In this document: positions 24,350-32,817 of the stretch, piece after piece
Layout of the letters: each line of letters opens with the position of its first letter
How positions within the stretch are numbered: the first letter of the stretch is position 1
From: Nonomuraea montanisoli
GTDB lineage: Bacteria; Actinomycetota; Actinomycetes; Streptosporangiales; Streptosporangiaceae
Direction of reading: 5' to 3'
Length of the DNA: 64,000 nucleotides
NCBI RefSeq assembly: GCF_013363975.1
Contig: NZ_JABWGN010000019.1
Location: 62,001 to 126,000 of the forward strand
Notes under the pieces: generated by a model
Told to the model about the DNA's origin: nothing
Databases searched by the model: none
What the model saw: the letters and a program-made list of their open reading frames with translations, nothing else
Translations under genes and position numbers: made by a program

Positions 24350-25900
24350 ATGCGCGACAACGAAGTCGTGAACGTCGGCCCGGAACCCCTCACCTTCGAC
24401 GACGTCATCCGCGTGGCCCGGCTCGGCGCCGCGGTCCAGCTCACCGACGACGCCGTGGCGGCGATCGCGGCGGCACGACAGCGGGTGGACGAGCTGGCCG
24501 AAAGCCCTGTCCCCGCCTACGGCGTCTCGACCGGCTTCGGGGCGCTCGCCACCCGGCACATCGACCCGGCGCTGCGCGCCCAGCTCCAGCGGTCGCTGGT
24601 CCGCTCCCACGCGGCCGGCAGCGGCCCCGAGGTGGAGACCGAGGTCGTGCGCGCGCTCATGCTGCTGCGCCTGCACACGCTGGCCACCGGGCACACCGGC
24701 ATCCGGCCGACGACCGCCAAGACCCTGGCCGCGCTCATCAGCGCGGGCATCACGCCCGTGGTGCACGAGTACGGCAGCCTGGGCTGCTCCGGCGACCTGG
24801 CCCCGCTGGCCCACGTGGCGCTGGCCCTCATGGGGGAGGGCCCGGTCCGCGACGCCTCCGGCCGGCTCACCTCGGCGGCCGAGGCGCTCAAGCAGGCCGG
24901 CGTCGAGCCCGTCGAGCTGGCCGCCAAGGAGGGGCTCGCGCTCATCAACGGCACGGACGGCATGCTCGGCATGCTGATCCTGGCCATCGACGACCTCACC
25001 CGCCTGGTCAGGACCGCCGACCTCAGCGCCGCGATGAGCGTCGAGGCGCTGCTCGGCACCGACCGCGTCTTCGCCCCCGAGCTCCAGGCGCTGCGCCCGC
25101 ACCCGGGCCAGGCCCGCGCCGCAGCCAACATGACGAGGATCCTGGCCGGCTCCGCCATCATGGAGAGCCACCGCGACCCCAACGCCTGCACCCGCGTCCA
25201 GGACGCCTACTCCCTGCGCTGCGCCCCCCAGGTCGCCGGCGCGGCCCGCGACACGATCGCCCACGCCTCCAACGTCGCCACCTGGGAGCTGGCCAGCGCC
25301 GTCGACAACCCGGCCGTGCTCGCCGACGGCCGCGTCGAGTCCAACGGCAACTTCCACGGCGCCCCCGTCGCGTACGCGCTGGACTTCCTGGCCATCGTCG
25401 CCGCCGACCTCGCCTCCATGTCCGAACGCCGCACGGACCGCTTCCTCGACGTGGCCCGCAACCACGGGCTGCCCGCGTTCCTGGCCGACGACCCCGGCGT
25501 CGACTCCGGCCACATGATCGCCCAGTACACCCAGGCGGCCATCGTCTCCGAGCTCAAGCGGCTGGCCGCGCCGGCCAGCGTCGACTCGATCCCCAGCTCG
25601 GCCATGCAGGAGGACCACGTCTCGATGGGCTGGTCGGCGGCGCGCAAGCTCCGCCGGTCCGTCGACGGGCTGACGCGCGTGCTGGCGGTCGAGATCCTGA
25701 CGGCCGCCCGCGCGCTCGACCTGCGCGCCCCGCTGGCGCCCGCCCCGGCCACGGCGGCCGTGGTCAGGGCGCTGCGCGAGACGGTGCCGGGCCCGGGCCC
25801 CGACCGGTTCCTGGCGCCGGAGATCGACGGGGCGGTCCGCCTGGTGGCGGACGGCTCCCTGATCGCCGCCGTGGAGGCGGTCACGGGCCCGCTCGACTGA
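24350..25900 (+). CDS. hutH: Histidine ammonia-lyase
   Basis: A 516-residue aromatic amino-acid lyase that deaminates L-histidine to urocanate. The prosthetic MIO group should form from Cys146-Ser147-Gly148 within GSLGCSGDLAPLAH, where many bacteria have Ala-Ser-Gly. Other family blocks are YGVSTGFGALATRHID, RSLVRSHAAGSG, QDAYSLRCAPQV and the SSAMQEDHVSMGW motif near residue 410. Length is normal. Other hut genes are not in the window. It follows the ArsR regulator by 15 nt. Confidence 0.95.
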   Translation: MRDNEVVNVGPEPLTFDDVIRVARLGAAVQLTDDAVAAIAAARQRVDELAESPVPAYGVSTGFGALATRHIDPALRAQLQRSLVRSHAAGSGPEVETEVVRALMLLRLHTLATGHTGIRPTTAKTLAALISAGITPVVHEYGSLGCSGDLAPLAHVALALMGEGPVRDASGRLTSAAEALKQAGVEPVELAAKEGLALINGTDGMLGMLILAIDDLTRLVRTADLSAAMSVEALLGTDRVFAPELQALRPHPGQARAAANMTRILAGSAIMESHRDPNACTRVQDAYSLRCAPQVAGAARDTIAHASNVATWELASAVDNPAVLADGRVESNGNFHGAPVAYALDFLAIVAADLASMSERRTDRFLDVARNHGLPAFLADDPGVDSGHMIAQYTQAAIVSELKRLAAPASVDSIPSSAMQEDHVSMGWSAARKLRRSVDGLTRVLAVEILTAARALDLRAPLAPAPATAAVVRALRETVPGPGPDRFLAPEIDGAVRLVADGSLIAAVEAVTGPLD

Positions 25901-25934
25901 GCCCGGGCCCCACTGAGGGCGGCGAACGGCGCGC

Positions 25935-27140
25935 TCAGGGCAGGGCCACGATCACGTCCACCTCCAGCAGGAGCCCCGGCATGAACAGCCGGGGCACCTC
26001 GACGGTCGTGCTCGCGGGCGGCGTCCCGGTGATGTACTTGCGCCGCACCGCGCCGTACTCCATCCGCATGTCCATGTCCGTCAGGTACGTCCGGATGAAG
26101 GTGACGTCCTCGAACGTCGCCCCCTGGTCGGCCAGGATGCGCTCCAGGTTCCGGAAGACGTGCTCGGCCTGGACGGTCATGTCGCCCTCGCCCACCACCT
26201 GGTGCCGCTCGTCGAGAGCGGCCTGCCCCGACACGTAGAGCGTGTCGCCGGCCCGGACGGCGTGGGAGTACATGCCGTTCGTGGCCGGGACGGTCGGCGG
26301 GTTCAGCGGCACGGCCCGCGGCGCGGAGGGGGCCGCCAGGTGGGTGGCGATCGCCGTGAGGTCGCGCCCGCCCAGCCCGGCGGCCTCCGCCTCCTGGAGC
26401 CGCCTGCGGGCCGCGGTGGCCAGCGTCGCCTCCGGCCACGCCGCGAGGCCCAGGTCCTTGGCCGCCAGTCCGAGGGCGTACCGGGTCTCCGCCGCGGGCA
26501 CGCGCAGCCGCTCCGCCAGCGCCCCGAGCGGGGTGCCCGCGAGCACGTCGGCCAGCGCCTCGCGCGCCACGCCGTGCGCCGTCCCGTACGCGAACGTCTC
26601 GGCGACCAGCACCTGGGCCGGGACGATCGCGCTCATGACGGCGACCTTCAGCGCGGCGCCCGCGCCCAGCGGCCCCGCCTCCCGCACGGCGCCGAACACG
26701 GCGAGCAGCTCGCGGACCTTCGCCGCGACCGGCGCGTCGAGCCCGTCCAGCCCTCCGGCCAGGACGGTCAGCGTGCCCTCCGCGGCCGGCCCGACGCTGC
26801 CGAGCACGGGCGCGTCCACGAGGCCGGCGGACGCCGGCAGCAGCGCCCGCAGCTCCCGCACCGCCTCCGGGCCGATCGTCGACATCTCCACCACCGTCGC
26901 CCCGGGAGCCAGGCCGGGCAGCGCCGCCGCCAGCACCTCGCGGACCGCGGCCGGGTCGCGCAGCATCGTGACGACCAGTTCGGCGCCCTCGGCCGCCTCG
27001 GCCGCCGTCACGCCCGTGCCCCGCCGCCACACCGTCACCTGGTGGCCGGCGTCCACGAGGCGCCGCGCCATGGGGACACCCATCCGTCCCTGTCCAAGAA
27101 AAACGATCTTTCCCAAGATATTTCCGTCGAATGCGGTCAT
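25935..27140 (-). CDS. Fusion of a 6PGDH-like NAD-binding dehydrogenase and a Rid-family domain
   Basis: A 401-residue two-domain protein. Residues 10-275 are a beta-hydroxyacid-dehydrogenase or imine-reductase-like domain: KIVFLGQGRMGVPMARRLVD (nucleotide binding), VVTMLRDPAAVREVL, VVEMSTIGPEAV, DAPVLGSVGPAAEGTLTVLA, and a helical part with the conserved Lys in GAALKVAVM. Residues 280-401 are a RidA/YjgF domain (GDTLYVSGQAALD, VFRNLERILADQGATFEDV, EVPRLFMPGLLLEVDVIV). The Arg that activates water in archetypal RidA (PARS) is replaced (PAST). One chain may thus reduce and bind or hydrolyse imines. ATG 27140 is preferred; no good Shine-Dalgarno is seen. It is divergent from a LysR gene, its likely regulator. 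Confidence 0.82.
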   Translation of the reverse strand: MTAFDGNILGKIVFLGQGRMGVPMARRLVDAGHQVTVWRRGTGVTAAEAAEGAELVVTMLRDPAAVREVLAAALPGLAPGATVVEMSTIGPEAVRELRALLPASAGLVDAPVLGSVGPAAEGTLTVLAGGLDGLDAPVAAKVRELLAVFGAVREAGPLGAGAALKVAVMSAIVPAQVLVAETFAYGTAHGVAREALADVLAGTPLGALAERLRVPAAETRYALGLAAKDLGLAAWPEATLATAARRRLQEAEAAGLGGRDLTAIATHLAAPSAPRAVPLNPPTVPATNGMYSHAVRAGDTLYVSGQAALDERHQVVGEGDMTVQAEHVFRNLERILADQGATFEDVTFIRTYLTDMDMRMEYGAVRRKYITGTPPASTTVEVPRLFMPGLLLEVDVIVALP

Positions 27141-27198
27141 GAGGATCAGTGAACCCCGTACCGAGGGATTCCACCAGCGACTAGATTGCATGGCAGCC

Positions 27199-28374
27199 AT
27201 GACTGACACGAATACCTTGGACACCGCCACCCTCCGGTTGTTCGACGAGGTGGCCCGCAACGGCTCGATCACCGCGGCGGCCGAGTTGCTCGGCTACACC
27301 CAGTCCGCGGTCTCCCGCCGGGTCGCCGCGCTGGAGCGCGCCGCCGGAGGGCCGCTGTTCGAACGTCTGGCCCGGGGCGTCCGGCTGACCCCGGCGGGCC
27401 GGGCGCTGCACCGCCACGCCGTCGCCGTCCTCGACCGGCTCGAACGCGCGGGCGAGGAGCTGTCGGCGATCCACGGCGGCAGCGGCGGCACCCTGCGGGT
27501 GGGCGCGTTCGCCACGGCCAACGTGGACATGGTGCCCGGCACGCTCCGGCACTTCTCGCGGGTCCGGCCACGCGTCGAGCCGCGCGTGATCGAGGGGCTG
27601 ACCTCCCGGCTGGTCGAACGCCTCCAGGCCGGGTCGCTGGACATCGCGGTCATCAGCGACTACCCGGCCGGCCTGCCCGCCGGCTTCACGCCCCGCGCGT
27701 ACGCCCCGGAAGACCTCGTCCCCGAGGCCCCCACCCCGGAAGGCCGCGTTCCGGAAGACTCCGCCCCGGCGGACCGCGTTCCGGAAGACCGTGCCCTGGC
27801 AGGCCGGGTTCCGGAAGACCTCGCCCGGACAGGTCGCGTCCCCGGAGAGGCGGCTCCACGAGAGCCGAGACCGGGAGAGGCCTCCTCGGGGAAGGGCGCT
27901 TCGGGAAAGGGGGCGTCGCGGCGAGGAGATCCCGAGGACGGCCCCGGGCGGGCCGTGCTGCTGCGGGAGGACCGGCTGCTCGTCGCCCTCCCGCGCGAGC
28001 ACCCGCTGGCCCGCGAGGACACCGTGGACCTGCGTGACCTGGCGGGGGAGGCGTGGATCGAGGCCGCCCCGCGCGGTCAGCCCACGCTGCTGACCGCCGC
28101 CTGCGCCGCCGCCGGCTTCACTCCGCGCGGCGGCCTGCGCGTGGCCGAGTGGACGGGCAAGTTCGGGTTCGTCGCCGCCGGGCTCGGTGTCACGCTGGTC
28201 CCCGAGCTGGCCGCCCGGGGCGTGCCGCCCTCGATCGTGCTGCGCCCGCTGCGCGGCACGGCCCCCGCGCGCAAGGTCTACGCGGTCGTGCCCGCGAACC
28301 CCCTGCCCGCGGCGCTGGAGTTCCTCCGGCTGCTGGGACAATGGGAGCCGTGCACGACGCCTTCGCCCACGTAG
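27199..28374 (+). CDS. LysR-family transcriptional regulator with an internal repeat insertion
   Basis: A 391-residue regulator, about 90 longer than usual. Residues 5-65 are a LysR winged helix (TLRLFDEVARNGSITAAAEL, then LGYTQSAVSRRVAALE). The effector domain begins TLRVGAFATANVD near 98 and is interrupted after GFTPRAYAP (170) by about 80 residues of Pro/Glu/Arg/Ser/Gly-rich sequence with RVPED repeated every 10 residues, then resumes at VLLREDRLLVALPREHPLA (253). A TAGATT box at 27182-27187 precedes ATG 27199; ATG 27190 is an alternative. It diverges from the dehydrogenase-Rid fusion gene. Its 3' end overlaps the pabB start. Confidence 0.85.
   Translation: MTDTNTLDTATLRLFDEVARNGSITAAAELLGYTQSAVSRRVAALERAAGGPLFERLARGVRLTPAGRALHRHAVAVLDRLERAGEELSAIHGGSGGTLRVGAFATANVDMVPGTLRHFSRVRPRVEPRVIEGLTSRLVERLQAGSLDIAVISDYPAGLPAGFTPRAYAPEDLVPEAPTPEGRVPEDSAPADRVPEDRALAGRVPEDLARTGRVPGEAAPREPRPGEASSGKGASGKGASRRGDPEDGPGRAVLLREDRLLVALPREHPLAREDTVDLRDLAGEAWIEAAPRGQPTLLTAACAAAGFTPRGGLRVAEWTGKFGFVAAGLGVTLVPELAARGVPPSIVLRPLRGTAPARKVYAVVPANPLPAALEFLRLLGQWEPCTTPSPT
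27742..27861 (+). repeat. 30-bp in-frame repeat inside the LysR gene
   Basis: Four units of ten codons encode GRVPEDSAPA, DRVPEDRALA, GRVPEDLART and GRVPGEAAPR. The DNA core is CGCGTTCCGGAAGAC with changes. The period is a multiple of three, so the frame survives expansion. Confidence 0.85.
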
Positions 28375-29351
28375 GCGGTCTCCTCGCCACCGGCCTGCGC
28401 GACCTGACCACCGACCTCGCCGCCCTCGACGGCGACGGCTGGTGGGCGGTCGTGGCCGACTACGAGGGAAAGGTGACCTGCGCCCGCTTCGACCGGGTGC
28501 GTCCCGCTCCGCTGCCCCGCCCCCGACGCCCCTGGCACGGTCCGCCGCCCGGCCGCTGGCACAGCTCCCTCGACCAGGCCGCCTACGAGCGCGGCGTCCA
28601 GACGATCCGCGACCACATCGAGCGGGGCGAGGTCTACCAGGCCAACCTGTGCCGGGTGCTGAGCGCGCCCGTCCCGGCCGACGCCGACCCGCTGGCCCTG
28701 GCCGCCCGGCTCGCCGCCGGCAACCCGGCCCCGTACGCCGCGGTGATCGACCTGCCCGGCACGACCGTCGTGTCCGCCTCGCCGGAGCTCTACCTGTCGC
28801 GCGACGGCGACGTCGTCGAGTCGCGCCCGATCAAGGGCACCGGCGTCACCGCCGCCGACCTGCTCGACAAGGACCGCGCCGAGAACGTCATGATCGTCGA
28901 CCTGGTCCGCAACGACCTCGGCCGGGTCGCCGCCGTCGGCTCCGTCGAGGTGCCGTCGCTGTGCGCGGTCGAGGAGCACCCCGGCCTCGTGCATCTGGTC
29001 TCCACGGTGCGCGCCCGGCTGCGGCCCGGCGCGGGCTGGGCGGAGCTGTTCGCGGCCACGTTCCCGCCCGGCTCCGTCACCGGGGCCCCCAAGTCGTCGG
29101 CCCTGAGGATCATCAATCAGCTCGAACCCGCGCCCCGGGGGCCGTACTGTGGGGCGGTGGGCTGGGTCGACGCCGACCGACGCAGGGCGGCGCTGGCCGT
29201 CGGCATCCGCACGTTCTGGATCGCCGCGGGCGAGATCCGGTTCGGCACGGGCGCGGGCATAACCTGGGAGAGCGATCCCCGGCGTGAGTGGCTCGAGACC
29301 GAGCTGAAGGCGTCCAGGCTCATCTCACTGGCATCATCAGGAGGCACTTGA
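28341..29351 (+). CDS. pabB: Aminodeoxychorismate synthase component I-like (chorismate-binding)
   Basis: A 336-residue chorismate-binding enzyme, shorter than the usual 450 or so because the N-terminal TrpE/PabB domain is missing or much reduced. The catalytic core is intact: RGEVYQANLCRVL, VVSASPELYL, VESRPIKGTG, ENVMIVDLVRNDLGRV, LVHLVSTVRARLRPG, PPGSVTGAPKSSALRII and FGTGAGITWESDP. It should add ammonia from a glutamine amidotransferase to chorismate for folate or a secondary metabolite. ATG 28341 or GTG 28350 may be the start; both overlap the LysR 3' end. The stop overlaps the next ATG (TGATG). Confidence 0.88.
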   Translation: MGAVHDAFAHVGGLLATGLRDLTTDLAALDGDGWWAVVADYEGKVTCARFDRVRPAPLPRPRRPWHGPPPGRWHSSLDQAAYERGVQTIRDHIERGEVYQANLCRVLSAPVPADADPLALAARLAAGNPAPYAAVIDLPGTTVVSASPELYLSRDGDVVESRPIKGTGVTAADLLDKDRAENVMIVDLVRNDLGRVAAVGSVEVPSLCAVEEHPGLVHLVSTVRARLRPGAGWAELFAATFPPGSVTGAPKSSALRIINQLEPAPRGPYCGAVGWVDADRRRAALAVGIRTFWIAAGEIRFGTGAGITWESDPRREWLETELKASRLISLASSGGT

Positions 29352-30181
29352 TGAACATCCCTGTCTGGGTCAACGGGGAGCTGATCGACCCCCAGCGGGC
29401 GACCGTCTCGGTGTTCGACCACGGGCTCATGGTCGGCGACGGCGTGTTCGAGACCGTGAAGATCGTGCACGGCCGCGCGTTCGCGCTCACCCGGCACCTC
29501 GACCGGCTCAAGCTCTCCGCGCAGCGCATGGACCTGCCCGAGCCCGACGTCGAGGCCATCGCCGACGGCGTCGCGAAGTGCCTGGCCGTCGCCCCCGACT
29601 GGGCGCTCGGCCGCATCCGCATCACCTACACCAGCGGCCCGGGCCCGCTCGGCTCCGACCGCGGCGACCAGGGCACCACCGCCGTGGTCATCGTCGACGA
29701 GCAGAAGCCGTTCCCGGTCACCGCCAACGTGACCGTCGTGCCCTGGCCGCGCAACGAGCGCGGCGCGCTGGCCGGCGTCAAGAGCACCTCCTACGGCGAC
29801 AACGCCAAGGCCCTGGCCTACGCCAAGGCCCGCGGCGGCGGCGAGGCGATCTTCGGCAACATCGCCGGCGACCTGTGCGAGGGCACCGGCTCCAACATCT
29901 TCATCGTCCGCGGCGGCCGCCTGCTCACCCCGACCCTCGCGTCCGGCTGCCTGGCGGGCGTCACGCGGGCGCTGGTGCTCGAATGGTGCGGCGGCGAGGA
30001 GACCGACGTGCCGCTGTCGGCCGTGTACGAGGCCGAGGAGGCGTTCCTGACCTCCACCACCCGCGACGTCCAGCCGATCAGGCTGGTCGACGACACCGAG
30101 CTGCCGATCGCGCCCGGCCCGATCACGGCCAAGGCCATGCGGGTCTTCGCCGAGCGCTCGGCGGGCGACCTCGACCCGTGA
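29351..30181 (+). CDS. pabC: Class IV aminotransferase-fold enzyme, 4-amino-4-deoxychorismate lyase-like
   Basis: A 276-residue PLP enzyme of fold type IV. VWVNGELIDPQRATVSVFDH and GLMVGDGVFETVKIVHGR open the family; the PLP lysine is in AGVKSTSYGDNAKALAYAKA; GTGSNIFIVRGGRLLTP and TSTTRDVQPIRLVD are the cofactor and substrate loops. Translational coupling to the pabB-like gene supports lyase activity releasing p-aminobenzoate and pyruvate, although branched-chain or D-amino-acid transaminases share the fold. Confidence 0.88.
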   Translation: MNIPVWVNGELIDPQRATVSVFDHGLMVGDGVFETVKIVHGRAFALTRHLDRLKLSAQRMDLPEPDVEAIADGVAKCLAVAPDWALGRIRITYTSGPGPLGSDRGDQGTTAVVIVDEQKPFPVTANVTVVPWPRNERGALAGVKSTSYGDNAKALAYAKARGGGEAIFGNIAGDLCEGTGSNIFIVRGGRLLTPTLASGCLAGVTRALVLEWCGGEETDVPLSAVYEAEEAFLTSTTRDVQPIRLVDDTELPIAPGPITAKAMRVFAERSAGDLDP

Positions 30182-30188
30182 CGTCCGG

Positions 30189-30221
30189 GCCCGGGCGGCC
30201 CGCATGACCGGCCGCCCGGGC
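30189..30221. terminator. Bidirectional terminator between pabC and the LVIVD gene
   Basis: A perfect 12-bp stem (GCCCGGGCGGCC with its complement) and a 9-nt loop, 7 nt after the pabC stop and 26 nt from the convergent LVIVD gene stop. Confidence 0.7.
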
Positions 30222-30247
30222 GCGGGGCGACGCCCCCACGTGCCGGC

Positions 30248-31612
30248 TCAGTACGACTTCTGCGTCTGCACGTTGAAGTCGTCCATCTTGACCTTCTTGG
30301 CGGGGTTCGTCAGCGGGTCGTCGATGGAGATCACGTCGAGCCCCTCGCGGATGTCGCTGGAGTAGATGTAGCCGTTGTAGTAGTACGCCGACCACGAGCC
30401 GGCCACCGGGTCGTCGCCGCCGTCCGGGTACGGCCCGCGCTCGAAGAAGCCGATCTCCCTGGGCGCCGAGGAGTCGGTGAAGTCCCAGATCGACACCCCG
30501 CCCTGGTACCACGCCTGCACCATGACGTCCTTGCCCGGCACCGGCACGAGCGAGCCGTTGTGGGCGACGCAGTTCTCGTCCTTCTGCTGCTCGCGGGGCA
30601 TCTTGAAGTAGCCGCGCCGCTCCAGCCGGCCGTCGACGATGTCGTAGACCGCGTTGGCGCCCTTGGTCTGCGGGGTGTTCCGGTCGCAGGTGGGCGCGCT
30701 GCCGCCGCCCAGCTCGTCGCTGAAGACCACCTTGGTCGCGTCGTTGTTGAACGTCGCCGAGTGCCAGATCTGGAAGTTGGTCTCGTCGCGGATCTGCTGC
30801 AGCACCCTCGGGTTCACGGGGTCGGAGATGTCGAGCAGCACCCCGTCGCCGAAGCAGGCCGCGGCGGCGAGCTTCTTCTCCGGGTACGCGGTGATGTCGT
30901 GGCAGCCGCCGCTGCCCTTCTGGCGCTCGGGGAAGATGTTCGGCTTCGCGACGACCCGCGCGGAGCGGGGGTCCTTGACCGGGATCTCCACGACCTGGAT
31001 GACCTGGTGCTCCGGCGTGCAGGTCGCCGAGTCCGCCTCGCCGCCGGGGGAGGAGACGTACACGTAGAGCGTCTCGCCCTGGGGCACCATGGTGTGCGTG
31101 TGCGAGCCGCACTCGGTCGCCACCGACGAGACGTACCTGGGGCGGGCCTTGTCGCTGATGTCGAAGACGCGCAGCCCCTCCCAGGCGCGCGTGTCCTCGT
31201 CGGAGCCGCAGCCCGCGTCGCTGCGGGGCTCGTCCACCGACAGGATCAGCAGGTCCCCGTAGACGGAGACGTCGTTCTGCTGGGCCGGACAGGCCACCTG
31301 GCTGACCGTCTTCGGCTTGGCCGGATCGCTGATGTCGTAGACGGAGAACCCGCCGAAGTTGCCGACGAACGCGTAGTCTCCCTGGAAGGCCAGGTCGGTG
31401 TTCCAGTCCATCTCGTTGTCCAGCGGCGCCGAGCGCGGGACGTTGGCCACGAGCTTGAGGTTGGAGCTGGTCATCACGGAGTCGTCACCCGACCCCCGCG
31501 CGGTGCCTCCGGAGCGCGGCGTGGACCCGCCGGGGTCCGATCCCGACGCGCACGCGGACACGAGCAGGGCGACCGCGCACAACACCGCCCCCCGAACCCT
31601 GGCAGAGATCAC
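30248..31612 (-). CDS. LVIVD-repeat secreted lipoprotein
   Basis: A 454-residue protein with a lipoprotein signal (VRGAVLCAVALLVSAC, Cys near residue 22). The rest is a beta-propeller of LVIVD-type repeats: FSVYDISDPAKPKTVSQVAC, LRVFDISDKARPRYVSSV, GVLLDISDPVNPRVLQQI and VSIWDFTDSSAPREIGFF. Many Cys residues suggest disulfides outside the cell. GTG 31612 is preceded by GAGGGG with 7-nt spacing. It is divergently paired, 37 bp apart, with a DUF305 lipoprotein gene, so the promoters must overlap. The biochemical role of LVIVD proteins is unknown. Confidence 0.88.
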   Translation of the reverse strand: MISARVRGAVLCAVALLVSACASGSDPGGSTPRSGGTARGSGDDSVMTSSNLKLVANVPRSAPLDNEMDWNTDLAFQGDYAFVGNFGGFSVYDISDPAKPKTVSQVACPAQQNDVSVYGDLLILSVDEPRSDAGCGSDEDTRAWEGLRVFDISDKARPRYVSSVATECGSHTHTMVPQGETLYVYVSSPGGEADSATCTPEHQVIQVVEIPVKDPRSARVVAKPNIFPERQKGSGGCHDITAYPEKKLAAAACFGDGVLLDISDPVNPRVLQQIRDETNFQIWHSATFNNDATKVVFSDELGGGSAPTCDRNTPQTKGANAVYDIVDGRLERRGYFKMPREQQKDENCVAHNGSLVPVPGKDVMVQAWYQGGVSIWDFTDSSAPREIGFFERGPYPDGGDDPVAGSWSAYYYNGYIYSSDIREGLDVISIDDPLTNPAKKVKMDDFNVQTQKSY

Positions 31613-31649
31613 GCACGTACCCCTCGTCTTGTGTCCCACTATGGAAGCT

Positions 31650-32303
31650 ATGTCAGCACGATCCCGGTTCGTACGTGCTCTTGTCGCAATTATGGCGATA
31701 TTGGCGGTGACCGCGTGTGCCGAGCGGCCGGAGGGGCCCTCGGCCGTGGGCACGGGCGCGCCGGTGATCGTCCCGGGCGAGCCGGGGGCCCCGGCCCGTA
31801 CGGCGACTCCGGGGGAGCACGTCGGCCAGGCCGACCGGGAGCCCGGCGCCGCGGACGTCCGCTTCGCCGAAGGCATGATCCCGCACCACCGCCAGGCCCT
31901 GGAGATGACCGCCCTGGTGGCGGAGCGCACGGGGAACGCGACCGTGCGGGGCTTCGCCGCGCAGATCGCCGCGGCCCAGCAGCCCGAGATCAGCGTGATG
32001 ACCGGCTGGCTCGCCGACCTGGGCCGCTCTGTCCCGGCCGGTCACGAGCACGGCCCGGCGGGCTACGGGATGGCCTCGCTGGAGGAGATGAACGCCCTGC
32101 GCGCCGCCCGCGCCGCCGCCTTCGACCGCCTGTTCCTGCGCCTCATGATCAGGCACCACGAGGGCGCGCTGCGGATGGCCCGCGAGCAGCTCTCCGCCGG
32201 GCGCGACGTGGGCATGCGGCGCATGGCGCGCGACGTGTACGCGGGACAGAACGTCGAGATCGCGCGCATGAGACGGACGCTGGAGGCGCTGCCCGGCGCC
32301 TGA
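31650..32303 (+). CDS. DUF305 lipoprotein
   Basis: A 217-residue exported protein: basic n-region MSARSRFVRALV, hydrophobic core, lipobox AVTAC near residue 23, acidic/Pro linker, then a DUF305 four-helix domain with the paired histidine motifs EGMIPHHRQALEMT and RLMIRHHEGALRMA. DUF305 proteins are ferritin-like and often found with copper or metal homeostasis genes; the histidines suggest metal binding. ATG 31650 follows GGAAG closely; ATG 31641 is in frame. It is divergent from the LVIVD lipoprotein, a recurring neighbour in actinobacteria. Confidence 0.85.
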   Translation: MSARSRFVRALVAIMAILAVTACAERPEGPSAVGTGAPVIVPGEPGAPARTATPGEHVGQADREPGAADVRFAEGMIPHHRQALEMTALVAERTGNATVRGFAAQIAAAQQPEISVMTGWLADLGRSVPAGHEHGPAGYGMASLEEMNALRAARAAAFDRLFLRLMIRHHEGALRMAREQLSAGRDVGMRRMARDVYAGQNVEIARMRRTLEALPGA

Positions 32304-32369
32304 TTCCCGGATGACGCCGCCTCCATGCCGCCCTAAGATCGTCTCCCGGATCACCGGGAGGTCTGCCAG

Positions 32370-32789
32370 ATGTCCGAAGACGACAACAAGGTGTTTCTGC
32401 AGGCGGTTTTCGCCGAGACCGCGAAGGGCGACGGGCGGCTCTTCGTCGACGCCCTGGCCGACGACGTCCGCTGGACGATCATCGGGCGTACCGCGTGGTC
32501 ACGCACCTATGAGGGCAAGCGTGCCGTGCTGGAGGAACTGCTTCGCCCGCTGTCCGAACAGCTCGGCGGACGCAACGTCGTCAGCGCCGAGCGCTTCCTG
32601 GCCGAGGGCGACGTGGTCGTCGTCGAGGGCCGCAACCACAGCGTCACCGCGTCGGGGCGTGACTACCCGAACCGCTACTGCTGGATCTTCGTCATGCGCG
32701 ACGGCAGGATCGCCGAGATCACCGAGTACACCGACACCCAACTGATCGCCGAGGTCCTCGCTCCGCCGTCGCCCCACTCCCTCGGGTGA
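32370..32789 (+). CDS. SnoaL-like / ketosteroid-isomerase-fold protein
   Basis: A 139-residue NTF2-like protein: FAETAKGDGRLFVDALADDVRWTIIG, then TYEGKRAVLEELLRPL, EGDVVVVEGRNHSVTASGRDYPNRYCWIFVMRDGR and EITEYTDTQL. The fold holds isomerases, cyclases and hydrolases; the substrate is not deducible. The start is supported by GGGAGG with 8-nt spacing, and a TAAGAT box lies at 32334-32339. It is convergent with the SsgA-family gene. Confidence 0.83.
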   Translation: MSEDDNKVFLQAVFAETAKGDGRLFVDALADDVRWTIIGRTAWSRTYEGKRAVLEELLRPLSEQLGGRNVVSAERFLAEGDVVVVEGRNHSVTASGRDYPNRYCWIFVMRDGRIAEITEYTDTQLIAEVLAPPSPHSLG

Positions 32790-32804
32790 CGGGACGTCCG
32801 TCAC
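32786..32804. terminator. Small hairpin between convergent genes
   Basis: GTGACGG and CCGTCAC pair around a GACGT loop; the stem includes the TGA stop of the SnoaL-like gene and lies 14 nt from the SsgA-family stop. Confidence 0.45.
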
Positions 32805-32817
32805 GCGCCGCGAGGGC

